Positions 18,379 through 28,196 of a stretch of 64,000 nt of DNA are shown here, piece by piece. The translations under genes and the position numbers were made by a program. The DNA comes from Planomicrobium okeanokoites (GTDB lineage Bacteria > Bacillota > Bacilli > Bacillales_A > Planococcaceae). The number at the start of each line of letters is the position of its first letter. The first letter of the stretch is position 1. The notes beneath the pieces are model-generated. The model was not told where the DNA came from, did no database searches, and was given only the letters and a program-made list of their open reading frames with translations. The stretch covers positions 894,026-958,025 of the forward strand of contig NZ_QQRS01000001.1 in assembly GCF_003428875.1 (NCBI RefSeq), given 5' to 3'.

Positions 18379-18407
18379 TTCGGTGCAGTACCCCTTTTTG
18401 TGAGGGT
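18379..18407 (-). promoter_or_regulatory. Candidate SigI-dependent autoregulatory promoter
   Basis: On the minus strand ACCCTC followed by ACAAAAA (from 18407) and CGAA (18382-18379), separated by 19 bases, resembles the known SigI pattern of a C-rich -35, A-tract and CGAA -10. It lies about 105 bases upstream of the sigI start codon. Confidence 0.5.
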
Positions 18408-18452
18408 ATAAACAATAAAATTTATTTTTGCTGAAATTATTCACTTGAAAGA

Positions 18453-18484
18453 AAAAAAGACACCTTCTGTCGAAGATGCCTTTT
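18453..18484 (-). terminator. Terminator downstream of ykoY/terC
   Basis: GGCATCTTC and GAAGGTGTC pair over 9 bp with G-U wobbles and are followed by seven T on the minus strand. Confidence 0.75.
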
Positions 18485-18492
18485 AAGCGAAA

Positions 18493-19184
18493 TTAATGAT
18501 TTTCGATTTCTTTATTCTTTTTCAAACCTACAAGCGCGCCAACTACTACGATTCCTACAAGTACAATCCAGAATGTGATTGTCCACGGAGTGGAATGCGG
18601 GAAGTCATGCGGTAAAACGCCAAGCTTGTCATGAGACAAAGTCATGACGAGCAATTTCACACCTACCCAGCCGACAACAACAAACGCAGCTGTTTCCAAT
18701 TGCGGATATTTTTCCAGCAATTGCACGAATTTATGCGCTGCAAAACGCATGATGATGACACCGATCAAACCACCGGCAAGCATTACTGTAAACTGGCCGG
18801 AGTTGATGCCGCCGATGTCTTCCAGACCAAACAGATTTAGATGCGGCAACGTCACTGCCAGTGCTACAGCAGCCAGCATTGAGTCGATGGCAAACGCAAT
18901 ATCCGCCAATTCGATTTTCAGCACTGTCATCCAGAAACCTGAGCCTTTTGTCGCTTCCGGTTCTATCGAATGATCTTCGCCTTTTCGCTGATCATAAACA
19001 ATGCGGCGAAACGGAAAACGAATGCTCCCGCCAGACCATAGAATAAAGCTTTCTTTTGTTGCGCTTTCGGCAGATGTTTTACCATTACCGCCATTACCAC
19101 TGCGTTATCCGCAGCAAGTAAGCCTTCCAGACCGATCAAGACCAGCAGGACCCAGGCATACTCCAATAATATTGCACTATCCAT
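18493..19184 (-). pseudogene. ykoY: TerC-family membrane protein (YkoY type), broken by internal deletion and frameshift
   Basis: Two fragments of one TerC gene are present. The first frame, from ATG 19184, encodes MDSAILLEY...ALFMIS (66 native residues) and then runs into a foreign tail EKAKIIR and a stop at 18963. The rest of the protein is in another frame, visible from about 18978 as KGEDHSIEPEATKGSGFWMTVLKIE and open to 18493. Relative to intact YkoY proteins about 27-30 residues including one transmembrane helix are missing at the joint, by a deletion that is not a multiple of three. TerC proteins of this group export Mn2+ or metalate exoenzymes. The ATG at 18930 could give a 145-residue remnant. 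An assembly error is the alternative. Confidence 0.8.
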
Positions 19185-19209
19185 TTCCTATTCCTCCTAT
19201 TTTTTGCCA

Positions 19210-19352
19210 GCAAAAAAGACCCTCGCCTAATAAAAGGCAAAGGTCTCGCTAAGCAATTAAAATCGCTATCACAACCGATGGCTGTTAACCATGTACTGAC
19301 GACTGTGAAATAGGTTTCCCTACAGCTACTCCCCTTTGACATCTGTCAAAGT
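19210..19352 (-). promoter_or_regulatory. yybP-ykoY (Mn2+) riboswitch with intrinsic terminator
   Basis: The minus strand between 19352 and 19210 carries the hallmark AAAGGGGAGTAGC near the 5' end and GCGAGACCTTTGCC near the 3' end, the conserved elements of the yybP-ykoY aptamer. A terminator hairpin (GACCTTTGCC / GGCGAGGGTC then TTTTTT) overlaps the 3' element, so ligand binding should favour read-through. The class senses Mn2+ and this is exactly upstream of the ykoY-type gene from which it takes its name. Confidence 0.92.
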
Positions 19353-19400
19353 AAATTTAGTTGTACTATGAGTATATCATCTTTTTATATAATGTAAATA

Positions 19401-20486
19401 TTATTGGATTGGAATTTGAAAGCTTTTGTCATTTTTATGCAATTCATAAAAAGCGACCATTTCCGGCATGGTTTCCAGAAAATCGGCACATTGAATGCCG
19501 CTGCCTTTCAGCAATCGCTCTGCTCCTGACGTATCAAAAGAAGCTGGCCAATCCATATAATCCAGAGTCTCCATTTCGACTCCAAGCAATTTTCTGACCC
19601 CTTTATTCTTAAGCCCTGCTGCAGCCATTTTTTTTGGCAGGCGCCCTTTCGGTGTTTTTCCGGTCAGGTGGACTACCATGGAACGATAAACTTCTTCGAC
19701 AGGATGCGGATCGGGATCCGTCAAATGGACCGTTTCACCTTCGGCAGCTGACAATCTGCTCAAATATACAGAAGCTTCAAGTATGTAATCCACCGGAACG
19801 ACATTTATATAAGAAGAAGATTTTCCAACGTAAGGGATGATCGGCATTTTACGGATCCGATCGATCATATTCAAGAAAAAGTAAGGGCCGTCGAATTTGA
19901 TGGTTTCACCTGTTTTTGAATGGCCGCGCACAATACCGGGACGAATAATCGTGACTGGATAATTTTCTTTCATGTCCTCGACAAGCACTTCCGCTTCAAA
20001 TTTAGTTTCCTCATAAAAATTCTTGAATTTTTCCGGCCGCACCAATTCATCTTCCATCAGCACGCCTTCACGATTTCCTGCCACATAAGCCGTACTGAAA
20101 TACATATACCGTTCAAGACCTGAAAGTCCGGACACAAATTCATTTACATTTTTTGTTCCATCGACATTCACTTTCCATGCCAAATCCCTTTGCACAGCTA
20201 AATCGTAGATTGCAGCCAGATGCCAAAAAATGATTTTTTTCTGTTCCAGGAAGGACCGATCTTCCGGTTTGAGTCCGAGCCCTTCTTTAGTGATGTCCCC
20301 ATCTATGATGCGGATTGGTCTGCAGCCGGTCTCTTCTTCAATACGCTTCGCTTCTTTTTCGGCTTTTTCTCTTTCAGACGCCAATATAATAGCTGTAACC
20401 CCCAAATCCGAATCCTGATTGATGGATGTGCGGATGAGTTGGCTTGCTATAAAACCTGGAAATCCTGTAAAAACTGCTTCTGTCAT
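19401..20486 (-). CDS. Extended SDR, male-sterility / fatty-acyl-CoA-reductase-like NAD(P)-binding protein
   Basis: The 361-residue protein has an N-terminal Rossmann fold with the glycine motif TGFPGFIAS at residues 7-15, and D-G-D-I-T near 63. The NAD_binding_4 hallmark WHLAAIYDL is near residue 88 and the catalytic Tyr/Lys segment is FYEETKFEAE near 165-175. Related proteins reduce carrier-bound acyl groups or act as thioester reductases. No carrier protein or adenylation domain is nearby, so the substrate is unknown. RBS AGGGGG precedes the ATG. Apparently monocistronic. Confidence 0.78.
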   Translation of the reverse strand: MTEAVFTGFPGFIASQLIRTSINQDSDLGVTAIILASEREKAEKEAKRIEEETGCRPIRIIDGDITKEGLGLKPEDRSFLEQKKIIFWHLAAIYDLAVQRDLAWKVNVDGTKNVNEFVSGLSGLERYMYFSTAYVAGNREGVLMEDELVRPEKFKNFYEETKFEAEVLVEDMKENYPVTIIRPGIVRGHSKTGETIKFDGPYFFLNMIDRIRKMPIIPYVGKSSSYINVVPVDYILEASVYLSRLSAAEGETVHLTDPDPHPVEEVYRSMVVHLTGKTPKGRLPKKMAAAGLKNKGVRKLLGVEMETLDYMDWPASFDTSGAERLLKGSGIQCADFLETMPEMVAFYELHKNDKSFQIPIQ

Positions 20487-20600
20487 GTCAATTCCCCCTT
20501 TTCTAATTCTCTTTTATTTCATTAAGCCTCTTTTCCATCCAATGAAAGCCGTTTGCATCATCATTTCCAATTATACTAAATATTCCAATAAAAAATACAA

Positions 20601-20634
20601 AAATAAAAAGCAAGCCCATTGGCTCACTTTTTAT
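20601..20634 (-). terminator. Terminator of the RND efflux gene
   Basis: AGTGAGCC, loop AATG, GGCTTGCT (two wobble pairs), then TTTTT on the minus strand; overlaps the stop codon region. Confidence 0.75.
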
Positions 20635-23600
20635 TCATCGATCTTGTTTCTTTATCGAAAAGACTGTAGACAATCGGCACCACATACAAAGTAAGGAAAG
20701 TCGAACTGATCAAACCGCCGATTACTGCGATTCCCATCGGCTGGTTGATTTCTGTTCCTTCCCCTATGCCTACGGCAAGAGGGGCAAGCCCTAATATTGT
20801 CGTCAATGCCGTCATGAGAATCGGCCGCATCCGGTCACGCACGGATGTGATGATGGCATCATAGGATTCCAATCCGCTTTCTTTGCGTTTATTGATGTAA
20901 TCGACTAACACAATCCCGTTATTGACGACAATCCCTACCAGAACCAGTATACCGATGACTGCGGTTATACTGATAGGTGTCTGCGTCACAAACAAGGCGA
21001 TTGCCACACCAATAACCATGAGCGGTACAGTGAACATGATAACAAAAGGATATTTGAACGATTCAAATTGCGCCGCCATTACCATATAAACAAGTACAAC
21101 TGCCAACAGGACAGCCATTATCATATCATTGATGGCGTTATCGAACAGTTCACGGTCTCCGCCAAACGTTATCATGGTTCCATCGTCCAGATTCAGATCT
21201 TCAAGCGCCGCGTCCACTTCATCCGACATATCACCCATTGTGACATCAGATTGATGCTGCAAAGTGAAAGATACGCTTCCTGCCTGGTCAACGCGCTGAA
21301 TGCTGACCGGTCCCTGGGCAATTTCTATTTCAGCAAGTTCCTGCAATTCAACAAATGTTCCGGAAGGCGTCCGGAGACTCAACTCCTGCAGTTTTTGGTA
21401 ACTGTCCCGGTCTTCTTCCTCGATTTCAACAAATACGGCGAGAACTTCTTCCTGCTCATTAATCACTTGGGTAGCCTGCACACCACGGGTGATATTATTC
21501 ACAGCCTGAGCGATCTGGGCAGGTGCCATGCCATATTCAGTTGCAGTTTCACGGTCTATTGTAATCTGAATTTCATCGATTGTTTCATCGCGGTCATTCG
21601 TCAATTCAGTAACCGTCGACAAACTGCTCAATGATTCACTGATCCTTTCAACAGCTTCATCAAGTCTGACAGGATCTGTATCCGTTACAGTAAAGGATAA
21701 TGTGTTGGGGGTGGATCCGGCTGCAGTCTGCAGATTGAATCCGACTTCAGCCCGTTCTCCCACTTTATCCAGAATTTGAGGCTGGACATCATCCACAAAT
21801 TCGAATACAGACCGCTCACGTTCATCCAGCGGAACCAGCTTGATATAGATTTCAGCTTCATTGGATTCTGATGAACCTTGAGCCTGACCTTGCTGGGTGG
21901 TTCCTACGAGACTGACGTAAACATCCACATCTTCTTCCGCTTCAAGTTCTTCTTCGATCATCGTCACCACTTCATCAGTCGCTGATCGGGAAGAGCCGTT
22001 TTCAAGCTCGACTGAGACGCTGACAAAACCTTCATCAGTAGCCGGCAAGAATTCGGTACCTACCTGCGAAACGCCGAATGCCCCGATTATAAGAAATACT
22101 AAAGTAATCAACAGGACAAGTATGCGGTGGCGCAATGCCCAGCGGATTGAGCGTTCAAAGTTCTTAAGCCCTTTTGATCTTCTTTTCCTGGCTTCGACAT
22201 TGCCTTTCGGCTTCGTAAGCATTCTTGAAGCAAGCATTGGAACAACCGTCAGTGCGACTGCTAATGAAGCAAATAAACTGAAGGAAATCGTCAGCGCAAA
22301 TTCGAAGAATATTTCACCGATCAGCCCTGAAATGAAAATTACAGGAACAAAAACTGCAACCGTAGTTAATGTGGAGGCGGTAATGGCACCAGAAACTTCC
22401 TTCGCCCCATCTGAAGCCGCCTTCTTCGAGGGTTTGCCCATCGCCAGATGCCGCTCGATATTTTCAATGACGACAATCGCATTATCGACCAGCATCCCTA
22501 TTCCCAGGGCCAATGCCCCGAGTGTCATGATATTCAAGGCAAAATCTGCGAAATACATCAACACAAAAGTAACGATGACAGAATATGGAATTGCAATACC
22601 GATAATGACCGGACTTTTCACTCCACGCAGGAAGAAAAACAGGACCAGCATTGCAAAAATGCCTCCGAAGATTAAGGTCTGTCCGATATTTCCGACGGCC
22701 AGTTTAACATAATCTCCTTGGTCAAAAAGAATATCCGCTTCAACAGCACTGAATCGCTCCTCTTCCAGGAGTTCATCCAGACGTTCTTGAAAAGCGGTTG
22801 ATACATCCGCAGTGTTTGCGCCGGATTCCTGCAATGCCGCAAGTAAAACAGCCGGCTCCTGGTTCGCGCGCGTTTCACTGTTGCGGTCGCGTTCGGCCAG
22901 TGAAACATCAGCCACATCGCCGATTGTGAGGTTCTCACCATCAAGCGGATCCACCGTTACAACCAGGTCTGCTATTTCTTCTGCACTTGTCAGGGTGCTG
23001 ATCACCCGGGTAGTTAGATTCCGCCCATCTTCACTCTCGATCGGTTCTCCCGGCATGGAAACGTTGCTTCCCTGAATGACTTGCACAATATCGGATTGCT
23101 GCAAGCCGTTTTCTTCCAATAATTCCTGATCGAGCGAAATAAGGATATCTTCTATAAGAGTCCCTGAAATATTGACGTTTGCTACGCCTTCAGTCTGCAG
23201 CAATTCCGTTTCCAGTTCCTCTGCTAGAACTCTTATATCTACATCCGATTCGGTTGCGCGCAAAGAGAGCTGCAAAATCGGAAACTGTGAGGGGTCGAAT
23301 TTCAGGAATTGAGGCGTTCCAGCGTCATCCGGCAGGAATGTTTGGTCGATGCGCTGAAGGATATCGCTTTGTACGTCATCAATTTCAGTGGACCAGTCAA
23401 ACTCGAGAAGGATGAAATTCGATCCTTCCTGTGAAGTCGACTGGATCGATTCGATACCCGGCAAAGTTGAAAGGTTCGCCTCGAGAGGCTTTGTCACTTT
23501 TTCATTGACTTCTGTCGGACTGGCACCATTATAAGTAGTCACCACTACACCTATAGGTGGATTCAATTCTGGTATTAAAGTCACCGGGATACGTAAAAAG

Positions 23601-23683
23601 GACACTGCCCCCAAAATAATGACCAAAAGCATGGTGACAGTGGTCAAAACCGGTCTCCGTATCGAAAAATCACTTAGTTTCAT
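20624..23683 (-). CDS. swrC: RND-family efflux transporter, SwrC/AcrB type
   Basis: A 1019-residue HAE1-type resistance-nodulation-division pump. It has the N-terminal helix (RRPVLTTVTMLLVIILGAVS), a large extracellular porter domain, TM2-TM6 near 335-490 with the GMLVDNAIVVIENIERH motif holding the proton-relay aspartate, and the mirrored second half ending in TM12. Closest B. subtilis protein is SwrC/YerP, linked to surfactin resistance and swarming. No membrane-fusion partner gene adjoins. Proton-driven export of amphiphiles is inferred from the family. Confidence 0.87.
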   Translation of the reverse strand: MKLSDFSIRRPVLTTVTMLLVIILGAVSFLRIPVTLIPELNPPIGVVVTTYNGASPTEVNEKVTKPLEANLSTLPGIESIQSTSQEGSNFILLEFDWSTEIDDVQSDILQRIDQTFLPDDAGTPQFLKFDPSQFPILQLSLRATESDVDIRVLAEELETELLQTEGVANVNISGTLIEDILISLDQELLEENGLQQSDIVQVIQGSNVSMPGEPIESEDGRNLTTRVISTLTSAEEIADLVVTVDPLDGENLTIGDVADVSLAERDRNSETRANQEPAVLLAALQESGANTADVSTAFQERLDELLEEERFSAVEADILFDQGDYVKLAVGNIGQTLIFGGIFAMLVLFFFLRGVKSPVIIGIAIPYSVIVTFVLMYFADFALNIMTLGALALGIGMLVDNAIVVIENIERHLAMGKPSKKAASDGAKEVSGAITASTLTTVAVFVPVIFISGLIGEIFFEFALTISFSLFASLAVALTVVPMLASRMLTKPKGNVEARKRRSKGLKNFERSIRWALRHRILVLLITLVFLIIGAFGVSQVGTEFLPATDEGFVSVSVELENGSSRSATDEVVTMIEEELEAEEDVDVYVSLVGTTQQGQAQGSSESNEAEIYIKLVPLDERERSVFEFVDDVQPQILDKVGERAEVGFNLQTAAGSTPNTLSFTVTDTDPVRLDEAVERISESLSSLSTVTELTNDRDETIDEIQITIDRETATEYGMAPAQIAQAVNNITRGVQATQVINEQEEVLAVFVEIEEEDRDSYQKLQELSLRTPSGTFVELQELAEIEIAQGPVSIQRVDQAGSVSFTLQHQSDVTMGDMSDEVDAALEDLNLDDGTMITFGGDRELFDNAINDMIMAVLLAVVLVYMVMAAQFESFKYPFVIMFTVPLMVIGVAIALFVTQTPISITAVIGILVLVGIVVNNGIVLVDYINKRKESGLESYDAIITSVRDRMRPILMTALTTILGLAPLAVGIGEGTEINQPMGIAVIGGLISSTFLTLYVVPIVYSLFDKETRSMNKK

Positions 23684-23813
23684 TGTGTCAAACCCTCTCT
23701 GTTACTTCGTTCTTTTATCATAAGAAAAACTGCCGGCCACCGCAAACTTAAACCTTTGGAATGAATTTGGATATATCAAAATTGTGAACAGAACATACTT
23801 ATTTGGAATCATA

Positions 23814-23845
23814 AAAGAACCTGCCTTCCGGCAGGTTCTGGTGCT
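23814..23845 (-). terminator. Terminator of prfC
   Basis: GAACCTGCC, loop GGAA, GGCAGGTTC, then TTTTA on the minus strand. Confidence 0.88.
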
Positions 23846-23890
23846 TCATAGGAAGCAGATTGGCAGCTCCCTGTGATGAAAATATATTTT

Positions 23891-25459
<1,569 letters not shown>

Positions 25460-25535
25460 GTTTTACGCTCCTTTAATCTACTCTCTTCATATTAGAGAAG
25501 GAAATGTGAAAAAACAAGAATTAATAATTCGTACC

Positions 25536-25566
25536 ATAAAAAAAGAAGCCGTTGAGGGCCTCTTTT
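25536..25566 (-). terminator. Terminator of murE
   Basis: AAGAGGCC and GGCTTCTT form the stem (one wobble), followed by seven T on the minus strand, starting at the murE stop. Confidence 0.75.
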
Positions 25567-27026
25567 CAGCTATATTTGATCAACGCTTCCTGTTTCGCAA
25601 TTTCTTTGTCGCTATGCGGAAATTTCGTGGTCCCGATAATTTGATAATCTTCATGGCCTTTTCCGGCAAGGATTATGATATCTCCGGGTTCCGATTGCTG
25701 AATCGCATGTTTTACCGCTTCTTCACGGTCGCCTATGCAGGCATAATTCGAATGTGCCATTCCAGTTTCCAAATCTTTCAGGATACTGTCATATGCTTCA
25801 TCTCTCGGGTCATCTGTTGTCAAAACGACGTAATCCGCAACAGACGCTTTTTTGGCCATATCCGGCCTTTTCGTTTTATCCCGGTTGCCGCCAGTCCCTA
25901 CAAGGAAAATGATTTTATTCTTTTTGAAGCCTGACACAGCCGCCAGTGCTTTTTCAATCGCATCAGGTGTATGTGCATAATCCACATAGACTGTTACTGG
26001 AGCATCAATCGACACTTTCTGCATCCGGCCTTCGACTGGATCGATTGCAGCCAGTGCTTCCAATATATTATCCAGCCTGAAACCTTCGGCATATAATGCG
26101 GTTATGGCTGCCAACGCATTCGACACATTAAAATGGCCGAGCAATTTCATGGAAACCTGAAATTCTCCTTCAGGGCACGTCAGACGGAAAGATGTGCCGG
26201 ATTGGTCCATTGAGATTTCATCAGCCCGGAATTGTGCCTGTTTTTCCACTCCGTAAGTGAAAATCGGATGGGAAGTCATCTTTTTGAATTGTTCAGACCA
26301 AGGATCATCCGCATTCAATACTGCCCGTTTTCTTTCACTCAGATCCTGTCCCAGTTGAGCGAACAGCAGTCCTTTGGCATGTCCATATTCTTCCATTGTT
26401 CCATGGAAATCAAGGTGGTCATGCGTGAGATTGGTGAAAATGGCAGTGTTAAATTCGACGCCTGCGAGCCTGCCAAGCACCAATCCGTGTGAGGAGACTT
26501 CCATTGTCATATGTGAACAGCCAGCCTCTTTTGCTTTCGCGATCATTTTTTGTGTCGTTAAGGCATCACTGGTCGTATTGGCGGAAGGATGCATCTCACC
26601 ATTAAGATTAAAGCCGATTGTTCCGGTCAAGGCCGATTTTTCACCTAACTTCATCAGCATCGAATGAAGCATGCCGGCAACGCTCGTTTTCCCGTTCGTT
26701 CCCGTGACTCCGATCATCTGGATGTCTTTGGAAGGATACTTATAAAACTTTGAAGCCAGTTGGCCCAGCGCGCGGACTGTGTCTTCCACTATCAGCACCG
26801 CAGAACCTTCAACTTCAACCGGTTTTTCGGAAAGAATGAGTGTAGCTCCGCATTTAGTCGCTTGTTCGGCAAAATCGTGGCCGTCGACAGTATAACCTTC
26901 AATACATACGAATAGAGATCCAGGCACAGCGTCCCTAGAATCCATCGTAATGTGTTCAATTTTTTCAGGCAGTTCGCCTGAAAGCAGTTTATAAGGAATA
27001 TTTTCGAGTAACTCCCTGCTATTCAT
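25566..27026 (-). CDS. murE: UDP-N-acetylmuramoyl-tripeptide synthetase (MurE)
   Basis: The 486-residue Mur ligase adds the third amino acid (meso-DAP or L-Lys) to UDP-MurNAc-L-Ala-D-Glu in the cytosol. Visible are the ATP site GVTGTNGKTS near 108, TMEVSSHGLVLGR near 175, and the substrate loop TTDDPRDEAY near 408. DAP ligases normally show DNPR there and lysine ligases differ, so DDPR leaves the substrate open; the Arg argues for DAP, while Planococcaceae walls commonly contain Lys. The gene is outside any division/wall cluster, between prfC and a peptidase, so a second murE may exist elsewhere. Confidence 0.9.
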   Translation of the reverse strand: MNSRELLENIPYKLLSGELPEKIEHITMDSRDAVPGSLFVCIEGYTVDGHDFAEQATKCGATLILSEKPVEVEGSAVLIVEDTVRALGQLASKFYKYPSKDIQMIGVTGTNGKTSVAGMLHSMLMKLGEKSALTGTIGFNLNGEMHPSANTTSDALTTQKMIAKAKEAGCSHMTMEVSSHGLVLGRLAGVEFNTAIFTNLTHDHLDFHGTMEEYGHAKGLLFAQLGQDLSERKRAVLNADDPWSEQFKKMTSHPIFTYGVEKQAQFRADEISMDQSGTSFRLTCPEGEFQVSMKLLGHFNVSNALAAITALYAEGFRLDNILEALAAIDPVEGRMQKVSIDAPVTVYVDYAHTPDAIEKALAAVSGFKKNKIIFLVGTGGNRDKTKRPDMAKKASVADYVVLTTDDPRDEAYDSILKDLETGMAHSNYACIGDREEAVKHAIQQSEPGDIIILAGKGHEDYQIIGTTKFPHSDKEIAKQEALIKYS

Positions 27027-27040
27027 GAAAATCCTCCTAA

Positions 27041-28093
27041 TCAGGAAACCAACGGTGACATTACATAAGCATAAAGCAATGCAGCCGAGGCTTTCAGTGA
27101 ATCTGTATGTGTCCGTTCATAGGAATGTGATGCTTCTATTCCCGGACCGAATAATGCGTGTTTTACATCATAACCCGCACTGATCGCCGCTGATGCGTCT
27201 GATCCATAGTATGGATAAATATCCACTTTATAATCGATATTATTCTCTTTGGCTAAGGAAACCAGATGGCGTGTCAACCCGTAATGATATGGCCCGCTGG
27301 AATCCTTAGCACAAATTGAAACGGTGTATTCATCAGAAGATTGACCATCTCCGATCGCTCCCATATCCACCGCAATATATTCTTCTGTCCGATCAGGAAT
27401 ATTTGAATTTCCGCCATAACCGATTTCTTCATTATTGGAAATATAGAAATGTGTTGTATAAGGCAGTTTTTCAGAAGCTTGACTCAGATGCTTCACCAAT
27501 TCGAGCAATAAAGCTGTGCTGGCCTTATCATCCAAATGGCGGGATTTTATAAATCCGGAATCTGTGGCGGCAAACCTGGGGTCGAACGACACAAAATCGC
27601 CCACCTCAATACCAAGTTCCCTAACCGCGTCTTCTGAAAACACTTTTTCATCAATTCGTACTTCCATATTATCTGCATTGCGCTCAGCAGACCCGGCGTC
27701 TTTATAAACATGGACTGTCGTCTGATGAAGCAGGATGGTACCTGAAACAGTTTTCCCAGAAGCTGTATGTATCAGACAATTCTCGCCTTCAACCGCATTG
27801 AATTTAAAGCCGCCGACCAGTGAAAGCTTCAAACGTCCGGATGGTTTAATTTCCTTCACCATGGCGCCAAGCGTATCCACATGTGCTGTCAGTAATCTGT
27901 GGCGTTCATCATTGTCACCTTTGACAGTGGCTATGACTCCGCCTTTATTGGTTGTAGTATACTGGACATTCCAGCTGTCCATCATTTTTTTAATCTTATC
28001 CATTATTTCCATTGTATAGCCGGAAGGACTCGGAATCGATGTCAATTCACCCAAAAGTCCAATCGTTTCTTTCGAATTCCATTGATGTGTCAT
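27041..28093 (-). CDS. M42-family aminopeptidase
   Basis: The 350-residue cytosolic metallopeptidase has the two-metal site of M42/M28: TAHVDTLG near 70, HLDDKAS near 185, the base/ligand pair NNEEIGYG near 220, DMGAIGDG near 243 and the terminal His in ASHSYERTH near 325. Members are glutamyl or deblocking aminopeptidases (once named endoglucanase-like). The gene lies 14 bases upstream of murE, so they may be co-transcribed, but no functional link is evident beyond amino acid recycling. Confidence 0.88.
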   Translation of the reverse strand: MTHQWNSKETIGLLGELTSIPSPSGYTMEIMDKIKKMMDSWNVQYTTTNKGGVIATVKGDNDERHRLLTAHVDTLGAMVKEIKPSGRLKLSLVGGFKFNAVEGENCLIHTASGKTVSGTILLHQTTVHVYKDAGSAERNADNMEVRIDEKVFSEDAVRELGIEVGDFVSFDPRFAATDSGFIKSRHLDDKASTALLLELVKHLSQASEKLPYTTHFYISNNEEIGYGGNSNIPDRTEEYIAVDMGAIGDGQSSDEYTVSICAKDSSGPYHYGLTRHLVSLAKENNIDYKVDIYPYYGSDASAAISAGYDVKHALFGPGIEASHSYERTHTDSLKASAALLYAYVMSPLVS

Positions 28094-28196
28094 GCGTGAC
28101 GCCCCCTTAATAGCTTAATCATATCAAAATCAGCCGTTTTCGCACAGTCCTGACTGTAGTATTATTAATGAATCGACGTGAATCCTGAGGTGAAAG

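Noticed and set aside
22122..22712. Long plus-strand open frame (196 codons)
   Set aside because: Shadow of the RND pump gene; the minus-strand product is complete and conserved.
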